Origin: Amorphophallus konjac
Lineage: Eukaryota > Streptophyta > Magnoliopsida > Alismatales > Araceae
Assembly (NCBI GenBank): GCA_022559845.1
Contig: CM040126.1
Span: 142,422,064-142,486,063 of the forward strand
Direction: 5' to 3'
Length of the DNA: 64,000 nt
This document shows positions 1-12,700 of the stretch, piece by piece. A model generated the notes under the pieces. That model made no database searches. It saw only the letters and a list, made by a program, of their open reading frames with translations, and was not told where the DNA came from. Positions within the stretch are counted from its first letter, which is position 1. Every line of letters begins with the position of its first letter. A program made the position numbers and the translations under genes.

Positions 1-991
1 ATCTCCACCAAATCTTTCATAAAATATATCTTAGTTTTCCCCTCTTCGCCCAATACAACTTTTGTGAAGAGCCCAACATCTGAATCGAGATATATATCGC
101 GGTCAATGCCAACCCTCAGGAAAAAGCACTTCTCTCCTGAGTTTTCAGATCCTGTGAACCTGCAGCTTGAATATTTGACTAAGGTCATCAAAGGAAAATT
201 CAAATTTCTTTCTCTGGTCATAGATCGAAGCATTTTGAGTTAACTTTCCATCAGTAGCTCTTGTGGATCGATCCGACGTCGAGGCTGATTGCAGCATCAA
301 TTTTCGTAAGGATGCGCAGGTCTGAAACAGAATTCAGATCCGTGGGCAACAACTCCAACCCGCACCGATCGGAGCCTCCTCGCCTTCCGCGAGGTTAACC
401 AGCATGTCACCTTCCCAGGGAGCGCCCCTCCGAACGTCCCCATCACAGTCGTGCCACTCTAGGCTCACACGGCCCCACTGACCAGCACGTGGGTCCCATG
501 ATCGTGAGTACGTGTGCCGTTGAAGCTGCCCGTCAACCCAAACCCACTACTCCCAGGTCCCGCTGTGTCGTCCTTTACCTCCCTGCGTGGTGTGGCCAGT
601 AAAATCATTACTGTAATTTAATTAAATATTGTTCCAGGAGTACGCGATCGACCGGGATCGTCTTCCGCACGCCAGGCGCGTGGAGGTATCGTGTTCGCTC
701 CATTACTCGGCATTTTCTATTATTGTATATACTTTTATATGACGCTGATAGAGAGCATGTGTTAGGGCCATTAGCTCGATATATTTATTTCACCACTGCT
801 ACGAGAGAGAGCGAGACCGTCCCGTGACCCGATCCGGGCACGAATTTATGAGTTGACCACCCTAGCTCACTGCCAGTTTCTCAATCGTGCACATACGTAC
901 GCTTCCCTCGATAAGGGACGATCGCAAGCTTGCTTAGAGTCTGAGGGTTGCATATCCAATTGGAGTCGAGTCGCATGTCCGTCCCGCATCA
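1..991 (+). repeat. 5' LTR of E1, last ~990 bp
   Basis: It aligns from position 1 with 14780-15779 of the 3' LTR and ends in CCCGCATCA just before the primer site. It is truncated by the window edge. It carries the same conserved tail as the 3' copy, including the dinucleotide-rich GAGAGAGCGAGACC stretch near 803. Confidence 0.85.
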
Positions 992-994
992 GTT

Positions 995-1006
995 TGGTAT
1001 TAGAGC
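995..1006 (+). other. Primer binding site of E1 (initiator Met tRNA type)
   Basis: TGGTATTAGAGC lies three bases after the LTR end. It matches the common plant TGGTATCAGAGC site, complementary to the 3' end of initiator methionine tRNA, with one C-to-T change. Confidence 0.8.
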
Positions 1007-1325
1007 GCTAGTTGAGTCTAGGGTAGTCATTCATCATTGCTTAACAAAAATACAAAAAAAAGAGTCATTTAAGTCGAGTCTAAGTTTAAGTCAGTCCAAG
1101 GTTGCATCGCATACCTTATTCGGTATATTAAAAGGTGTTGTCCGAACGTTAGGTTAGGGCCTATCGGGAAGACTGCACAATTGCGCGAGAGGATCTTCGG
1201 ATCACGTAACTCTGCTAATGTACCGAGTCTTGGTTGTGTCTAGGTGTGTAGTCGAGTCTGCATTCCAACTTTGCATCGCATAGTAGGGTCATGTCTAGTC
1301 CACGAGAGTCCGATATTGTCATCGT
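1007..1325 (+). other. Leader of E1
   Basis: Region between primer site and the first recognisable coding segment. No gag can be read here, whereas E3 keeps a gag remnant at the equivalent place. I see no other structure. Confidence 0.5.
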
Positions 1326-2065
1326 GTGCCTGCATGTCCACTACTCACCACCCCCATGGCCGTTCCCCAAGACCATGCGTCCGAGTGGTCATCCCTGGTG
1401 GCCCAACTCAATGCCTTCATGGCCCAACCCTTGGATTTCACCCATCTTATTAATAAAGCCACTCTACCCAATGGGTCCACAACGGAACTCCATTTCACTA
1501 ATAGGGAGTCGGATAATTGGGTTTCTCTTGATATCATGGAGTCCATCTCCAAGACGGGCGAAATTATCCGCGACGGTGATTTTGCTTGTGTTTAGTTCGA
1601 AAGGAGGATCGGCTCCAAATTTTACTACGATGGTGCATGGTGCAATATTGGTACGCTAGCAGGACCATGCATTATATTAGGGCGACCATGGTTGGAAGAG
1701 AGGAGAGCGATCTTTGACCAAGATAGGAGGACATGCACCTTATATCCACCTCACCTACCCGGTGAGTTCATCTTCCACGACGGCATTCAGTCGCCCACCT
1801 CTTTGTCACCAACCTCCCACCCCTATCAGTCCGCTCCGCCTACGGACACATGCTCACCACCTCTCCTGGAGCCCAACCATGTGGGTCCTAGTCATTTCTC
1901 TGATCTGTGTCCTTCACATTCCCTTACCATAGAGGACACACATACCGAGGATGTCCCACCCGGATTCATTCTAGTGAGTTATGAGGCTGACCAAGAGTTG
2001 GTCGAGGAGTACCTTGCTAATGTTTTGGGGTTAGAGAGTGAGCCAATAGAGGGCCAGGGAATGTT
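1326..2065 (+). pseudogene. E1 internal ORF, 5' part: protease-like segment
   Basis: One reading frame runs from 1326 to the E2 insertion, broken by a TAG stop at 1593-1595. After the stop comes the segment TLAGPCIILGRPWLEERRA, then a TCTLYPPHLPG motif. This resembles the C-terminal part of a retroviral-type aspartic protease (ILGxxWL followed by an acidic/hydrophobic strand), but no catalytic DT/SG triad is recognised upstream. The same segment occurs in E7 at about 51660-51910 (LPNGS, DNWVS, GTLAGPCIILG, CLVHPPHLSG), so it is a shared group feature. The later part is proline/serine-rich. The frame continues across the E2 insertion at 12737. Function as protease is inference. Confidence 0.6.
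2061..2065. repeat. Left target duplication of E2 (ATGTT)
   Basis: ATGTT immediately precedes the E2 5' LTR and is repeated exactly at 12732-12736. Confidence 0.95.
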
Positions 2066-2177
2066 TGTAGCAACCCTGATAAAATAAAAAGGACTAAATA
2101 AATCAAAATAGATTAAAAGATTTAATAAAATAAACGAAAGAGCTTGGAAGAAAAAGAATTAAACCCTGATGAAAATA

Positions 2178-2394
2178 AACGCCTCAGATAAAGGCGCTAC
2201 TTTACAAGAAACGCCCTCACCTAAGGCGTGAATTAAAGAAAGGACGCCCAAATAATAAGGCGTCAAATTTCAAACGACCAAAATAAAAATAAAAAGGGCA
2301 AGATAGCGTAACGCCCTTTGAGTGGATGCGTTTCAACAAGTAACGACGCTTGACAAGGCGTCAATTTAAATTCGACGCCCTTACTTAGGACGCT
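2178..2394. repeat. Inverted-repeat array, U3 of E2 5' LTR
   Basis: About six to seven units of an ACGCCC arm, a 5-9-base loop, and a GGGCGT (or AGGCGT) arm, separated by AT-rich spacers. The best units are at 2207-2223 and 2371-2387. Several units are degenerate. The array lies about 145-360 bp upstream of the TATA-like box. Confidence 0.75.
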
Positions 2395-2537
2395 AATTCA
2401 GTTTGAGTTCCGTTCGACCCAGGAGTCTATCCAGGGTAAGTTGATAACTATGAGAAAGAGTTCGAATGTAGTAATAATTCTATCTTGGAAGTATTACTTC
2501 CAATCAAACACTACCTTTGTTAGGATTTCCAAAGTCC

Positions 2538-2546
2538 CTATAAGTA
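2538..2546 (+). promoter_or_regulatory. Candidate TATA box, E2 5' LTR
   Basis: CTATAAGTA in U3, conserved at 10174-10182 in the 3' LTR. It is followed about 70 bp downstream by a leader with intron-like junctions. Confidence 0.5.
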
Positions 2547-3052
2547 ACCCCCGTCGAACCCTAAAAGATCTATTTGGATGACCTACTGCTGTTACGGTAT
2601 GTGAAGAACAGTGAGTTCTTCTTGTATCTTTCCCTCTGTCTTTTTGATTTCATGAAGGATATTAATCTTTCATCTTCTTCCTCTAATACAGGTTAAGCGA
2701 TCAATTACGTACGTAAAGAACAAGGTAATGTTCTTCAAATCTTTTCCCTAACTTCGGATATATTCTCATCATCCTTCCTTTTTTTCTTCCCCTACAGGTT
2801 GATCGAAGATCATCATCTTCATCATCCTCATCAAACGTCTTCTGTATTACCATCTTCTGTCTTGCTGCTGACTGTTAGAAGCTTCAGAGCATCAGTTTCT
2901 AACCAAGCCTTCGTCCGTTCATCAGATAATTCTCATAAGGTAGGTTTTCTCAAGCACTGTAGCCCAAATCACCATAATAACTATGTTAAACCATATATAT
3001 GAGTTCATGCATATAGTTTTCACGAGTTTTAAAAGTTTCTATTGTTGGAAAG

Positions 3053-3635
3053 AAACGCCCTTTCCAAGGGAGCTAATTGTATACGCGACCCAGACAAGGG
3101 CGCTACCTTGAAAGAAACGACCATGACAAGGTCGTCAATTCCAGATTTGACGCCCAGAACAGGGACGTCAATTTTCTCAATTGTTAATTACCCATGTTAA
3201 TTATCCAATATTCACTTAAACATGATTCTAAATCAGTGCACAATCATATTTACTTGAATCCCGATAAATTTCCTGTCATGACCATGTCTCTTGTTTCTGG
3301 AAATTATATACTTGAAATCTGAAAATTCTTGAATTCACGACCCTGTATAGGTCGTCTCTCACTTGACTAACGCCCCTGTTCAGGGCGTGAATTGAAAAGT
3401 AACGCCCCTGTCCAGGGCGTGTTTTTGATAAATTTCTGAATATATATATCTTGCAAAAATAGAAGTAAAGAATGAACGCCCACTGTATACGTCGTCAACT
3501 TGTAAATAAACGCCCCTTACCAGGGCGCGTTTTTGGTAAAATACTGAAATATTGAAATTTTGTAAAAATGTAAAATAGATAAACGCCCTTACTGAAGGCG
3601 TTAATTACTTGAGTAGTGACTTTACTTAAGTCGTT
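3053..3635. repeat. Inverted-repeat clusters, R/U5 side of E2 5' LTR
   Basis: Three clusters (3053-3170, 3337-3420, 3474-3635) of the same ACGCCC/GGGCGT hairpin. The cleanest pair is at 3370-3420, where two adjacent units have arms ACGCCC and GGGCGT around a short loop. Confidence 0.75.
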
Positions 3636-5102
3636 ATTTTCCTGTAAAAATATTTTACCTGTTTCTGACAACCGATGGTATCAGTATATCTATATATATG
3701 TATATCGGCACTATATCTCCACTCCGTGAGTATAGTCCCACGTTTCATGATGTTTTATCGATCACCCTCAATTCTCATTAACATACAAGCTCTCCATTGG
3801 ACATTCCGTTCCTTTGGACTAGCGAGTTAGTCATAGAGACCTCCGTAAGACTCCTCGAGCCTTGGATTCCCTCAAGGCCGACTGAGCTGGTTGTACCCTA
3901 AAAACCCATTACACTATTGAATGCCATGTCACTCTAAAGAAACATGGTATACCGGCCCTTATGATATGCAAAGAGCATATCATGAGAATTCTTAATGGGA
4001 TGATGATATCATGCCATTTGTTGATGTTCTTGTGGACCTCAATTCTATAATAAGAATGAGGGTATCTTGCCTTTGATATACTGTTCATGTGGACCTCAAT
4101 TCTATATAAAGAATGTCCATACTTGTCATGGTACCCGAGTTAAGGGAACCTAATTCCACCTAGTTTCATCGTTCATCGTGATTGTACCGTTGTTATCATC
4201 TATCTATGTCCAATATTATATTTTTGGACTCCATTCTCTCAAAGTTATCCTACGTGTCTACAAGCTTAAATTGTTGAAATTCCATATTGGCTATATATAT
4301 ATACAAGAGTGGATGTCAAAAATACATGATAAATGCCTGCGCATATAGGGCCCAATCTGGTCCTAGGAGGACCACCCGAAAGTACTTGTGCCCATGGGAG
4401 TTGAATGATAAGGTATCTGGCATTATACCGAGTGCATGACTAGCTTGATTTGACATTCCACACAAATCTTGTACTCGACTCGTGCTTGACATGACATGAA
4501 TTGCGTGACCCGAGAAAGGGTAATTACTTGCTTGCTTGATATATGATAGCCAAAGTTCTTGACATGACTTGCTAAAAATTACTTGCTTGAATATCTGTTA
4601 TCTTTTCTTGAAAGCTCATGACTAGTTCATCTTGTTGTCTTATTGATAAATTCTCTCTCTATCTTGTCGTTTATGCGAGCATGCATAGCTATAGTACATT
4701 CATGAAAAATGTAATTACTTAAACCCCTTGCTAAGCGCTTGAGATATAATTTCCTACTGAGCGTTAGCTCACTCCGTGTGTTCCCTACTTTTCAGGTAAT
4801 TCCGACGACGAGGGAAGTCAATCGGATGGGAATGGTCAAGAGTGAAAGTGATAGAACTTCTCCAAGTGTCATCTAGTCTTTTTCCTATTTTCTTGAGTCA
4901 GCTATGTACTTTTCCTTTTTAATTGAATAGAGTATTAGATTTATAATAGTCTATCCATTATGAAATAAAGGATTGGGTTATCTTTCTATTTTGCGCATCT
5001 CTGTTTTGGTGTCGAATACACTAATACTCTGATTGACATGATTGATATAAACTCGTCGCGCATATCCGAGTATCTTCCGCGCTCGGGGCGTGACAGTTTT
5101 TG

Positions 5103-5115
5103 TGGTATCAGAGCC
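5103..5115 (+). other. Primer binding site of E2
   Basis: TGGTATCAGAGCC starts seven bases after the LTR end and is a full match to the initiator Met tRNA type site used by many plant Ty3/gypsy elements. Confidence 0.93.
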
Positions 5116-5269
5116 TAGGGTATTCAATTCCTAGGAAAACCCAAGTCCAATGATATGTTCAAACCTTTAACCAGTGAGATTGGGTAGAACCAAGGGTTAA
5201 AGTTAACATAGAAAGCTAGTCTTTAAGATACAAATCGCGTATTAATCTAGTTATTATAATTGTAGGATA

Positions 5270-5467
5270 ATGGCTGCCGAACGTGCTCATTGGCGCAACA
5301 TGCAGCGTACACTGCAAGGCATGACTCAAGTGCTGCAACAAGTAACACAAGGAGGTGGACAACGAGCAGGAAGTCTCCACCAGACTTTCAAGAACATGAA
5401 CCCGCCCAAGTTCACGGGTTCTACTGATCCAGATGACGCTGAACACTGGATTAGGGAAACAGAATGA
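5270..5467 (+). pseudogene. gag: E2 gag, N-terminal part (ends at stop 5465-5467)
   Basis: The first ATG of the element's single reading frame is at 5270. The product begins MAAERAHWRNMQRTLQGM and reaches a conserved gag motif (NPPKFTG, ending HWIRETE) before an in-frame TGA at 5465-5467. The same frame continues at once with the rest of gag, so the stop is a point lesion, not a natural gene end. Confidence 0.85.
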
Positions 5468-5479
5468 ATATTCCGTGTT

Positions 5480-7216
5480 ATGCACTGCACGGATCAAGAT
5501 AAGGTCTTATTAGCTACTTTTCAGTTAGAAAGGGATGCTAGATGCTGGTGGGAATCAATAGAGGCTACTATAAATCAAGATCAGGTTATGTGGGAGGAAT
5601 TCGTTGAACACTTCAACGCAAAATATTTCTCAGACCGAGTTCAGGAAAAGAAGGCTGCAGAATTTGCTGCATTAAAGCAACGATCTTTGTCAGTGGCCGA
5701 GTATGAGGCCCAATTCTCTAGATTGTCTCGGTATGCCAAGCATCTAGTTAGCACCGAGAAAATGAAAGCTAGGAGGTTTCTTAATGGGCTCAGGCCCCAA
5801 GCTATTACTCAACTGGCGCCGATGGACATTCAAGTCTACTCGGAGATAGTACGTCGAGCTCAACTATTAGAAGATGCCACGGAACTGTCTGATAGGATTC
5901 GTGGAAAGGATAAGAAGGAACAAGTTACAGGATCGGGTTCCTTTAAACCCAACTTCAAGAAAAGGCCTAGCAATGGAGGAGCATCCTCACAAGACCAAAA
6001 GTTCATAAAGACCAAGCCCTTCTCTATCACCACTACCTCTCCAAATACAATGTGCAAACATTGTGATAAAGCGGGTCATAGAGCAGAAGAATGCTGGAGG
6101 AAACTAGGAGCATGTCTCCGTTGTGGGAGTCGTGAGCATCGGATTCCCGATTGCCCATTACTTAACGATCAAGTCGTTGACAAAAAGCGCCCAGTAACCA
6201 AGAATGCTCGTCTTCATGCAATCAAGGAGACCGAGCAAGAAGAAGAAGGCGGCTTAGTGGAAGGTACATTGAAAGTTTGTTCCAGGAATGCATATGTCTT
6301 AATTGATGCTGGTGCATCGCATTCTATTATTTTTAAGAAGTTTGCTGACCCATTACCCCTAGAACCGGAATGGATAAAGTTAGTTTTGTCTACTCCTCTA
6401 GATGATGAGACTGATATTACACATCATTACCAAAACTGTGAAGTATTGGTTCAGGGTAGAAATCTCCCTATTGATCTCATATGTTTAGATCTGAAAGAGT
6501 ATGATGTTATACTAGGGGCAGATTGGTTATCCAAGTATCAGGCAGCAGTTGATTGCCGCAATAGTAAGGTTACATTCAAGGAATTTCCAGAACTAATCTT
6601 GACTAACCCCAAGGGTCGGAGTAGATCCCCTCTTATTTCAGCTCTCCGAGCTAGCAAGCTCATCAGGAAAGGATGTGCATCTTTCCTTGCCTTTGTCACA
6701 GTTAAAGAAGCTAAGGAAGCTAAGCTAGAAGACATTCCAGTGGTACAAGAATTTCCGGACGTGTTTCTGGAAGATTTACCGGGATTACCCCCGCAAAGAG
6801 AAGTGACCTTCACCATTGACTTAGTCCCTGGTGCTGGTCCGATTTCAAAGGCACCTTATAGGATGTCACCTGCTGAACTCAAGGAGTTAAAGGAGCAATT
6901 GATGGAACTCATTAAGAAAGGATTCATTAGACCAAGTACTTCCCCGTGGGGAGCGCCTGTATTATTTGTAAAGAAGAAAGACGGATCCATGAGGTTATGC
7001 ATCGACTATCGACAGTTGAATCATCTCACTATCAAGAACAAGTATCCACTGTCGAGAATCGATGAATTGTTTAATCAAATTTCAGGATCCATGTACTTTT
7101 CCAAAATTGATCTTAGGTCCGGATATCACCAACTAAGAATCAAGGACGAGGATATTTATAAAACCGCATTCAGAAGCAAGTATGGCCATTATGAATTTGT
7201 TGCTATGCCTTTCTGA
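5480..7216 (+). pseudogene. gag-pol: E2 gag-protease-RT segment
   Basis: Same frame as 5270. Residues 1-130 are the capsid-type retrotransposon gag domain ([32 protein letters not shown]). Two zinc knuckles follow at 6053-6157 ([14 protein letters not shown] and [14 protein letters not shown]). The protease active-site Asp is at 6305 ([12 protein letters not shown] in place of the usual DTG/DSG) with ILGADWL downstream. RT begins near 6870 with [20 protein letters not shown] and [12 protein letters not shown]. An in-frame TGA at 7214-7216, within the conserved MPF motif, ends this piece. Confidence 0.9.
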
Positions 7217-7240
7217 CTAACGAATGCCCCTGCTGCCTTT

Positions 7241-9079
7241 ATGCAGTTAATGAATAGTATATTTAGGCCTTATTTGGATCAATTCGTGGTGGTCTTTATT
7301 GATGATATATTGATTTATTCCAAGACCAAGGAAGAGCATGAGGAACATTTGAGGATTGCATTACAAATATTGAGGACAAACCAATTATATGCAAAACTTA
7401 GCAAGTGTGAATTCTGGCTTGAAGAAGTGACTTTTCTCGGACATGTTATATCAAAGGATGGCTTGTCTGTAGACCCATTAAAGGTTGAAGCTGTAAGGAA
7501 CTGGGAAAGACCGACCAATGCTAGCGAGATCCGAAGTTTCTTAGGTCTTGCCGGCTATTACAGGCGATTCATCAAGGATTTCTCAAAAATCGCCGTGCCG
7601 CTTACAAGGTTAACTCGCAAGGAGACCCGTTATGAATGGGATGAGGAATGTGAAAGAAGCTTCCAAACTCTCAAGGATCATCTTACTACAGCTCCTATCT
7701 TAGCATTGCTAATTGAAGGAGAAAAGTTCGAGGTATACACTGATGCTTCTGGCATTGGCCTCGGGTGTGTTCTAATGCAACAAGGGAAGGTTATAGCCTA
7801 CTCTTCTCGTCAATTAAAGAAGCATGAAGAGAACTATCCCGTCCATGACTTAGAATTGGCCTCGGTAGTATTTGCACTTAAGATATGGAGACATTATCTT
7901 TATGGAGTACAGTTTACTGTATACTCCGATCACAAGAGTCTCAAATATCTTTTCTCACGGAAGGAGTTAAATATGAGGCAAAGACGATGGCTGGAATATC
8001 TCAAGGACTTCGACTTCAATATACAATATCATCCCGGAAAGGGTAATCATGTAGCAGATGCCCTTAGTCGAAAGCCGAGAGCACTGTTAGCCAATTGTCT
8101 GATTCAAGAATGGAAATTGCTGGAACAATTCTCTGAACTCAATATAAGCATGGACACGGACCCTAGATGTGTCACATTATCTCATGTAAGCATACAGTCA
8201 GATTTATTATCTGAAATACAAGCACTTCAGAATGATGATCCTGCATTAGTAGAAATCAAGGGCAGATTAGAAGGACAATCGGATTTCCAATTAGCTTCTG
8301 ATGGAAGATTAATGTTCAAGAATAGAACTTGTATACCGGACTGCCCAGAATTGAAGAAGAAGGTCTTAGATGAAGCTCATAGGTCAAGGTATACGATTCA
8401 TCCTGGATCTACCAAAATGTACCAAGATGTAAAAAGAAATTTTTGGTGGCCCAACATGAAAAGAGAAATAGCGGACTACGTATCACGCTGTCTCACGTGC
8501 CAACAAGTCAAGGCAGAACACCAAAAGCCTGCTGGAAAACTACATCCTCTAGATATCCCTAAATGGAAGTGGGAGGATATTGGTATAGATTTCATCGTGG
8601 GTTTATCTAAATCAAAAAGAGGACATGATGGAATATGGGTTATCATTGACCGATTGACTAAATCAGCGCATTTCTTGCCAATCAAGAGTCGATGGTTAGT
8701 TGATGTCTTAGCTGCACTATACATCAAGGAAATAGTCAGATTACATGGTATTCCGGTTTCAATCGTGTCTGACAGAGATCCTCGTTTTACTTCTCATTTT
8801 TGGAAAGGACTACAACATTCGTTGGGAACGAGACTTAACTTTAGCACAGCCTTTCATCCACAAACGGATGGTCAGACCGAGAGAACCAATCAAGTAGTCG
8901 AAGATATGCTAAGAGCATGCATTATTGATTTTGATGGAAACTGGCATGATCACTTGCCTCTGGTCGAATTTGCATACAATAATAGCTACCAGGCAAGTAT
9001 ACAACTGGCACCTTTTGAAGCCTTATATGGAAGGAGTTGTCGATCACCCTTATGCTGGGACGAAGTTGGAGAGAAATAA
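7241..9079 (+). pseudogene. pol: E2 RT-RNase H-integrase segment
   Basis: Same frame. The RT catalytic motif FIDDILIYS is at about 7295-7321. RNase H follows with [14 protein letters not shown] near 7735 and [11 protein letters not shown] near 7921. Integrase has an HHCC zinc finger (8372-8510), catalytic Asp at about 8587 (GIDFIVGL), Asp at 8771 (SDRDPRF) and Glu at 8879 (GQTERTNQ). The last two are 35 residues apart, the DD35E spacing. All catalytic residues appear intact. A TAA at 9077-9079 stops the frame before the integrase C-terminus. Confidence 0.92.
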
Positions 9080-9094
9080 CTGTTAGGTCCAGAA

Positions 9095-9622
9095 ATGGTA
9101 AGGGACACTACCGAGAAGATACAATTGATCAAAGAAAGACTGCAAGTTGCTCAGTCTAGACAAAAGGCTTATGCTGACACAAGAAGGAGAGATCTTGAAT
9201 TCCAAGTTGGAGATCATGTATTTCTCAAGATATCGCCTGGACGTGGAATACGAAGATTTGGTGTTAAGGGTAAGCTTACACCAAGATTTATCGGACCTTT
9301 TGAGATTCTAGAAAGAGTTGGCGAGGTTGCTTATCGCATCGCATTGCCACCTCAACTGTCCGAAGTACATGATATATTCCACATATCTATGTTGAAGAAG
9401 TATGTGCATTATCCATCACATATTATTGAGCATGGAGATCTAGTGATCCAGAAAGATCTCACATATGAGCAGAAGCCCATACGAATACTAGATCGAGAAG
9501 TACGAACTCTAAGGAATAAGGCTATTCCCATGCTAAAAGTACAATGGAATAAGAATTCAGAACATGAAGCTACATGGGAGACCGAGGAATCTATGAGGAA
9601 GCGATTTCCAGAGTTATTTTAG
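9095..9622 (+). pseudogene. pol: E2 integrase C-terminal domain plus chromodomain
   Basis: Same frame, natural end TAG at 9620-9622. The GDHVFLKISPGRG and GPFEILERVGEVAYRIALP motifs are the integrase C-terminal (GPY/F) module. The tail (IRILDREVRTLRNKAIPMLK ... HEATWETE) is a chromodomain of the chromovirus type, thought to guide insertion to heterochromatin. This places the element in the Tekay/Del clade. Confidence 0.88.
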
Positions 9623-9688
9623 AAGGTATGAACTCTACACTCTCCATATGTAAATATATGCTAGGAATTTGGGGACCAAATTCTTTTT

Positions 9689-9701
9689 AAGTGGGGGAGG
9701 G
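9689..9701 (+). other. Polypurine tract of E2
   Basis: AAGTGGGGGAGGG abuts the 3' LTR start and primes plus-strand synthesis in this class. Confidence 0.9.
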
Positions 9702-12700
9702 TGTAGCAACCCTGATAAAATAAAAAGGAATAAATAAATCAAAATAGATTAAAAGATTTAATAAAATAAACGAAAGAGCTTGGAAGAAAAAGAATTAAAC
9801 CCTGATGAAAATAAACGCCTCAGATAAAGGCGCTACTTTACAAGAAACGCCCTCACCTAAGGCGTGAATTAAAGAAAGGACGCCCAAATAATAAGGCGTC
9901 AAATTTCAAACGACCAAAATAAAAATAAAAAGGGCAAGATAGCGTAACGCCCTTTGAGTGGACGCGTTTCAACAAGTAACGACGCTTGACAAGGCGTCAA
10001 TTTAAATTCGACGCCCTTACTTAGGACGCTAATTCAGTTTGAGTTCCGTTCGACCCAGGAGTCTATCCAGGGTAAGTTGATAACTATGAGAAAGAGTTCG
10101 AATGTAGTAATAATTCTATCTTGGAAGTATTACTTCCAATCAAACACTACCTTTGTTAGGATTTCCAAAGTCCCTATAAGTAACCCCTGTCGAACCCTAA
10201 AAGATTTATTTGGACGACCTACTGCTGTTACGGTATGTGAAGAACAGTGAGTTCTTCTTGTATCTTTCCCTCTGTCTTTTTGATTTCATGAAGGATATTA
10301 ATCTTTCATCTTCTTCCTCTAATACAGGTTAAGTGATCAATTGCGTACGTAAAGAACAAGGTAATGTTCTTCAAATCTTTTCCCTAACTTCAGATATATT
10401 CTCATCATCCTTCCTTTTTTTCTTCCCCTACAGGTTGATCGAAGATCATCATCTTCATCATCCTCATCAAACGTCTTATGTATTACCATCTTCTGTCTTG
10501 CTGCTGACTGTTAGAAGCTTCAGAGCATCAGTTTCTAACCAAACCTTCGTCCGTTCATCAGATAATTCTCATAAGGTAGGTTTTCTCAAGCACTGTAGCC
10601 CAAATCACCATAATAACTATGTTAAACCATATATATGAGTTCATGCATATAGTTTTCACGAGTTTTAAAAGTTTCTATTATTGGAAAGAAACGCCCTTTC
10701 CAAGGGCGCTAATTGTATACGCGACCCAGACAAGGGCGCTACCATGAAAGAAACGACCATGACAAGGTCGTCAATTCCAGATTTGACGACCGGAACACGG
10801 ACGTCAATTTTCTCAATTGTTAATTACCCATGTTAATTATCCAATATTCACTTAAACATGATTCTAAATCAGTGCACAATCATATTTACTTGAATCCCGA
10901 TAAATTTCCTGTCATGACCATGTCTCTTGTTTCTGGAAATTATATACTTGAAATCTGAAAATTCTTGAATTCACGACCCTGTATAGGTCATCTCTCACTT
11001 GACTAACGCCCCTGTTCAGGGCGTGAATTGAAAAGTAACGCCCCTGTCCAGGGCGTCTTTTTGATAAATTTCTGAATATATATATATTGCAAAAATAGAA
11101 GTAAAGAATGAACGCCCACTGTATACGTCGTCAACTTGTAAATAAACGCCCCTTACCAGGGCGCGTTTTTGGTAAAATACTGAAATATTGAAATTTTATA
11201 AAAATATAAAATAGATAAACGCCCTTACTGAAGGCGTTAATTACTTGAGTAGTGACTTTACTTAAGTCGTTATTTTCCTGTAAAAATGTTTTACCTGTTT
11301 CTGACAACCGATGGTTTCAGTATATCTATATATATGTATATCGGCACTATATCTCCACTCCGTGAGTATAGTCCCACGTTTCATGATGTTTTATCGATCA
11401 CCCTCAATTCTCATTGACATACAAGCTCTCCATTGGACATTCCGTTCCTTTGGACTAGCGAGTTAGTCATAGAGACCTCCGTAAGACTCATCGAGCCTTG
11501 GATTCCCTCAAGGCCGACTGAGCTGGTTGTACCCTAAAAACCCATTACACTATTGAATGCCATGTCACTCTAAAGAAACATGGTATACCGGCCCTTATGA
11601 TATGCAAAGAGCATATCATGAGAATTCTTAATGGGATGATGATATCATGCCATTTGCTGATGTTCTTGTGGACCTCAATTCTATAATAAGAATGAGGGTA
11701 TCTTGCCTTTGATATACTGTTCATGTGGACCTCAATTCTATATAAAGAATGTCCATACTTGTCATGGTACCCGAGTTAAGGGAACCTAATTCTACCTAGT
11801 TTCATCGTTCATCGTGATTGTACCGTTGTTATCATCTATCTATGTCCAATATTATATTTTTGGACTCCATTCCCTCAAAGTTATCCTACGTGTCTACAAG
11901 CTTAAATTGTTGAAATTCCATATTGGCTATATATATATACAAGAGTGGATGTCAAAAATACATGATAAATGCCTGCGCATATAGGGCCCAATCTGGTCCT
12001 GGGAGGAGCACCCGAAAGTACTTGTGCCCATAGGAGTTGAATGATAAGGTATCTGGCATTATACCGAGTGCATGACTAGCTTGATTGGACATTCCACACA
12101 AATCTTGTACTCGACTCGTGCTTGACATGACATGAATTGCGTGACCCGAGAAAGGGTAATTACTTGCTTGCTTGATATATGATAGCCAAAGTTCTTGACA
12201 TGACTTGCTAAAAAGTACTTGCTTGAATATCTGTTATCTTTTCTTGAAAGCTCATGACTAGTTCATCTTGCTGTCTTATTGATAAATTCTCTCTCTATCT
12301 TGTCGTTTATGCGAGCATGCATAGCTATAGTACATTCATGAAAAATGTAATTACTTAAACCCCTTGCTAAGCGCTTGAGATATAATTTCCTACTGAGCGT
12401 TAGCTCACTCCGTGTGTTCCCTACTTTTCAGGTAATTCCGACGATGAGGGAAGTCAATCGGATGGGAATGGTCAAGAGTAAAAGTGATAGAACTTCTCCA
12501 AGTGTCATCTAGTCTTTTTCCTATTTTCTTGGGTCAACTATGTACTTTTCCTTTTTAATTGAATAGAGTATTGGATTTGTAATAGTCTGTCCATTATGAA
12601 ATAAAGGATTGGATTATCTTTCTATTTTGCGCATCTCTTTTTTGGTGTCGAATACACTAATACTCTGATTGACATGATTGATATAAACTCGTCGCGCATA

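Larger units (their letters stand above)
2066..5095 (+). repeat. 5' LTR of E2 (3030 bp)
   Basis: It starts TGTAGCAACCCTG and ends GGGGCGTGACA. The U3 part carries an inverted-repeat array (2178-2394) upstream of a TATA-like box at 2538. Downstream are several intron-like junctions: pyrimidine tract plus CAG followed directly by GT near 2690, 2797 and 4793. Three more inverted-repeat clusters lie between 3053 and 3635. Confidence 0.95.
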
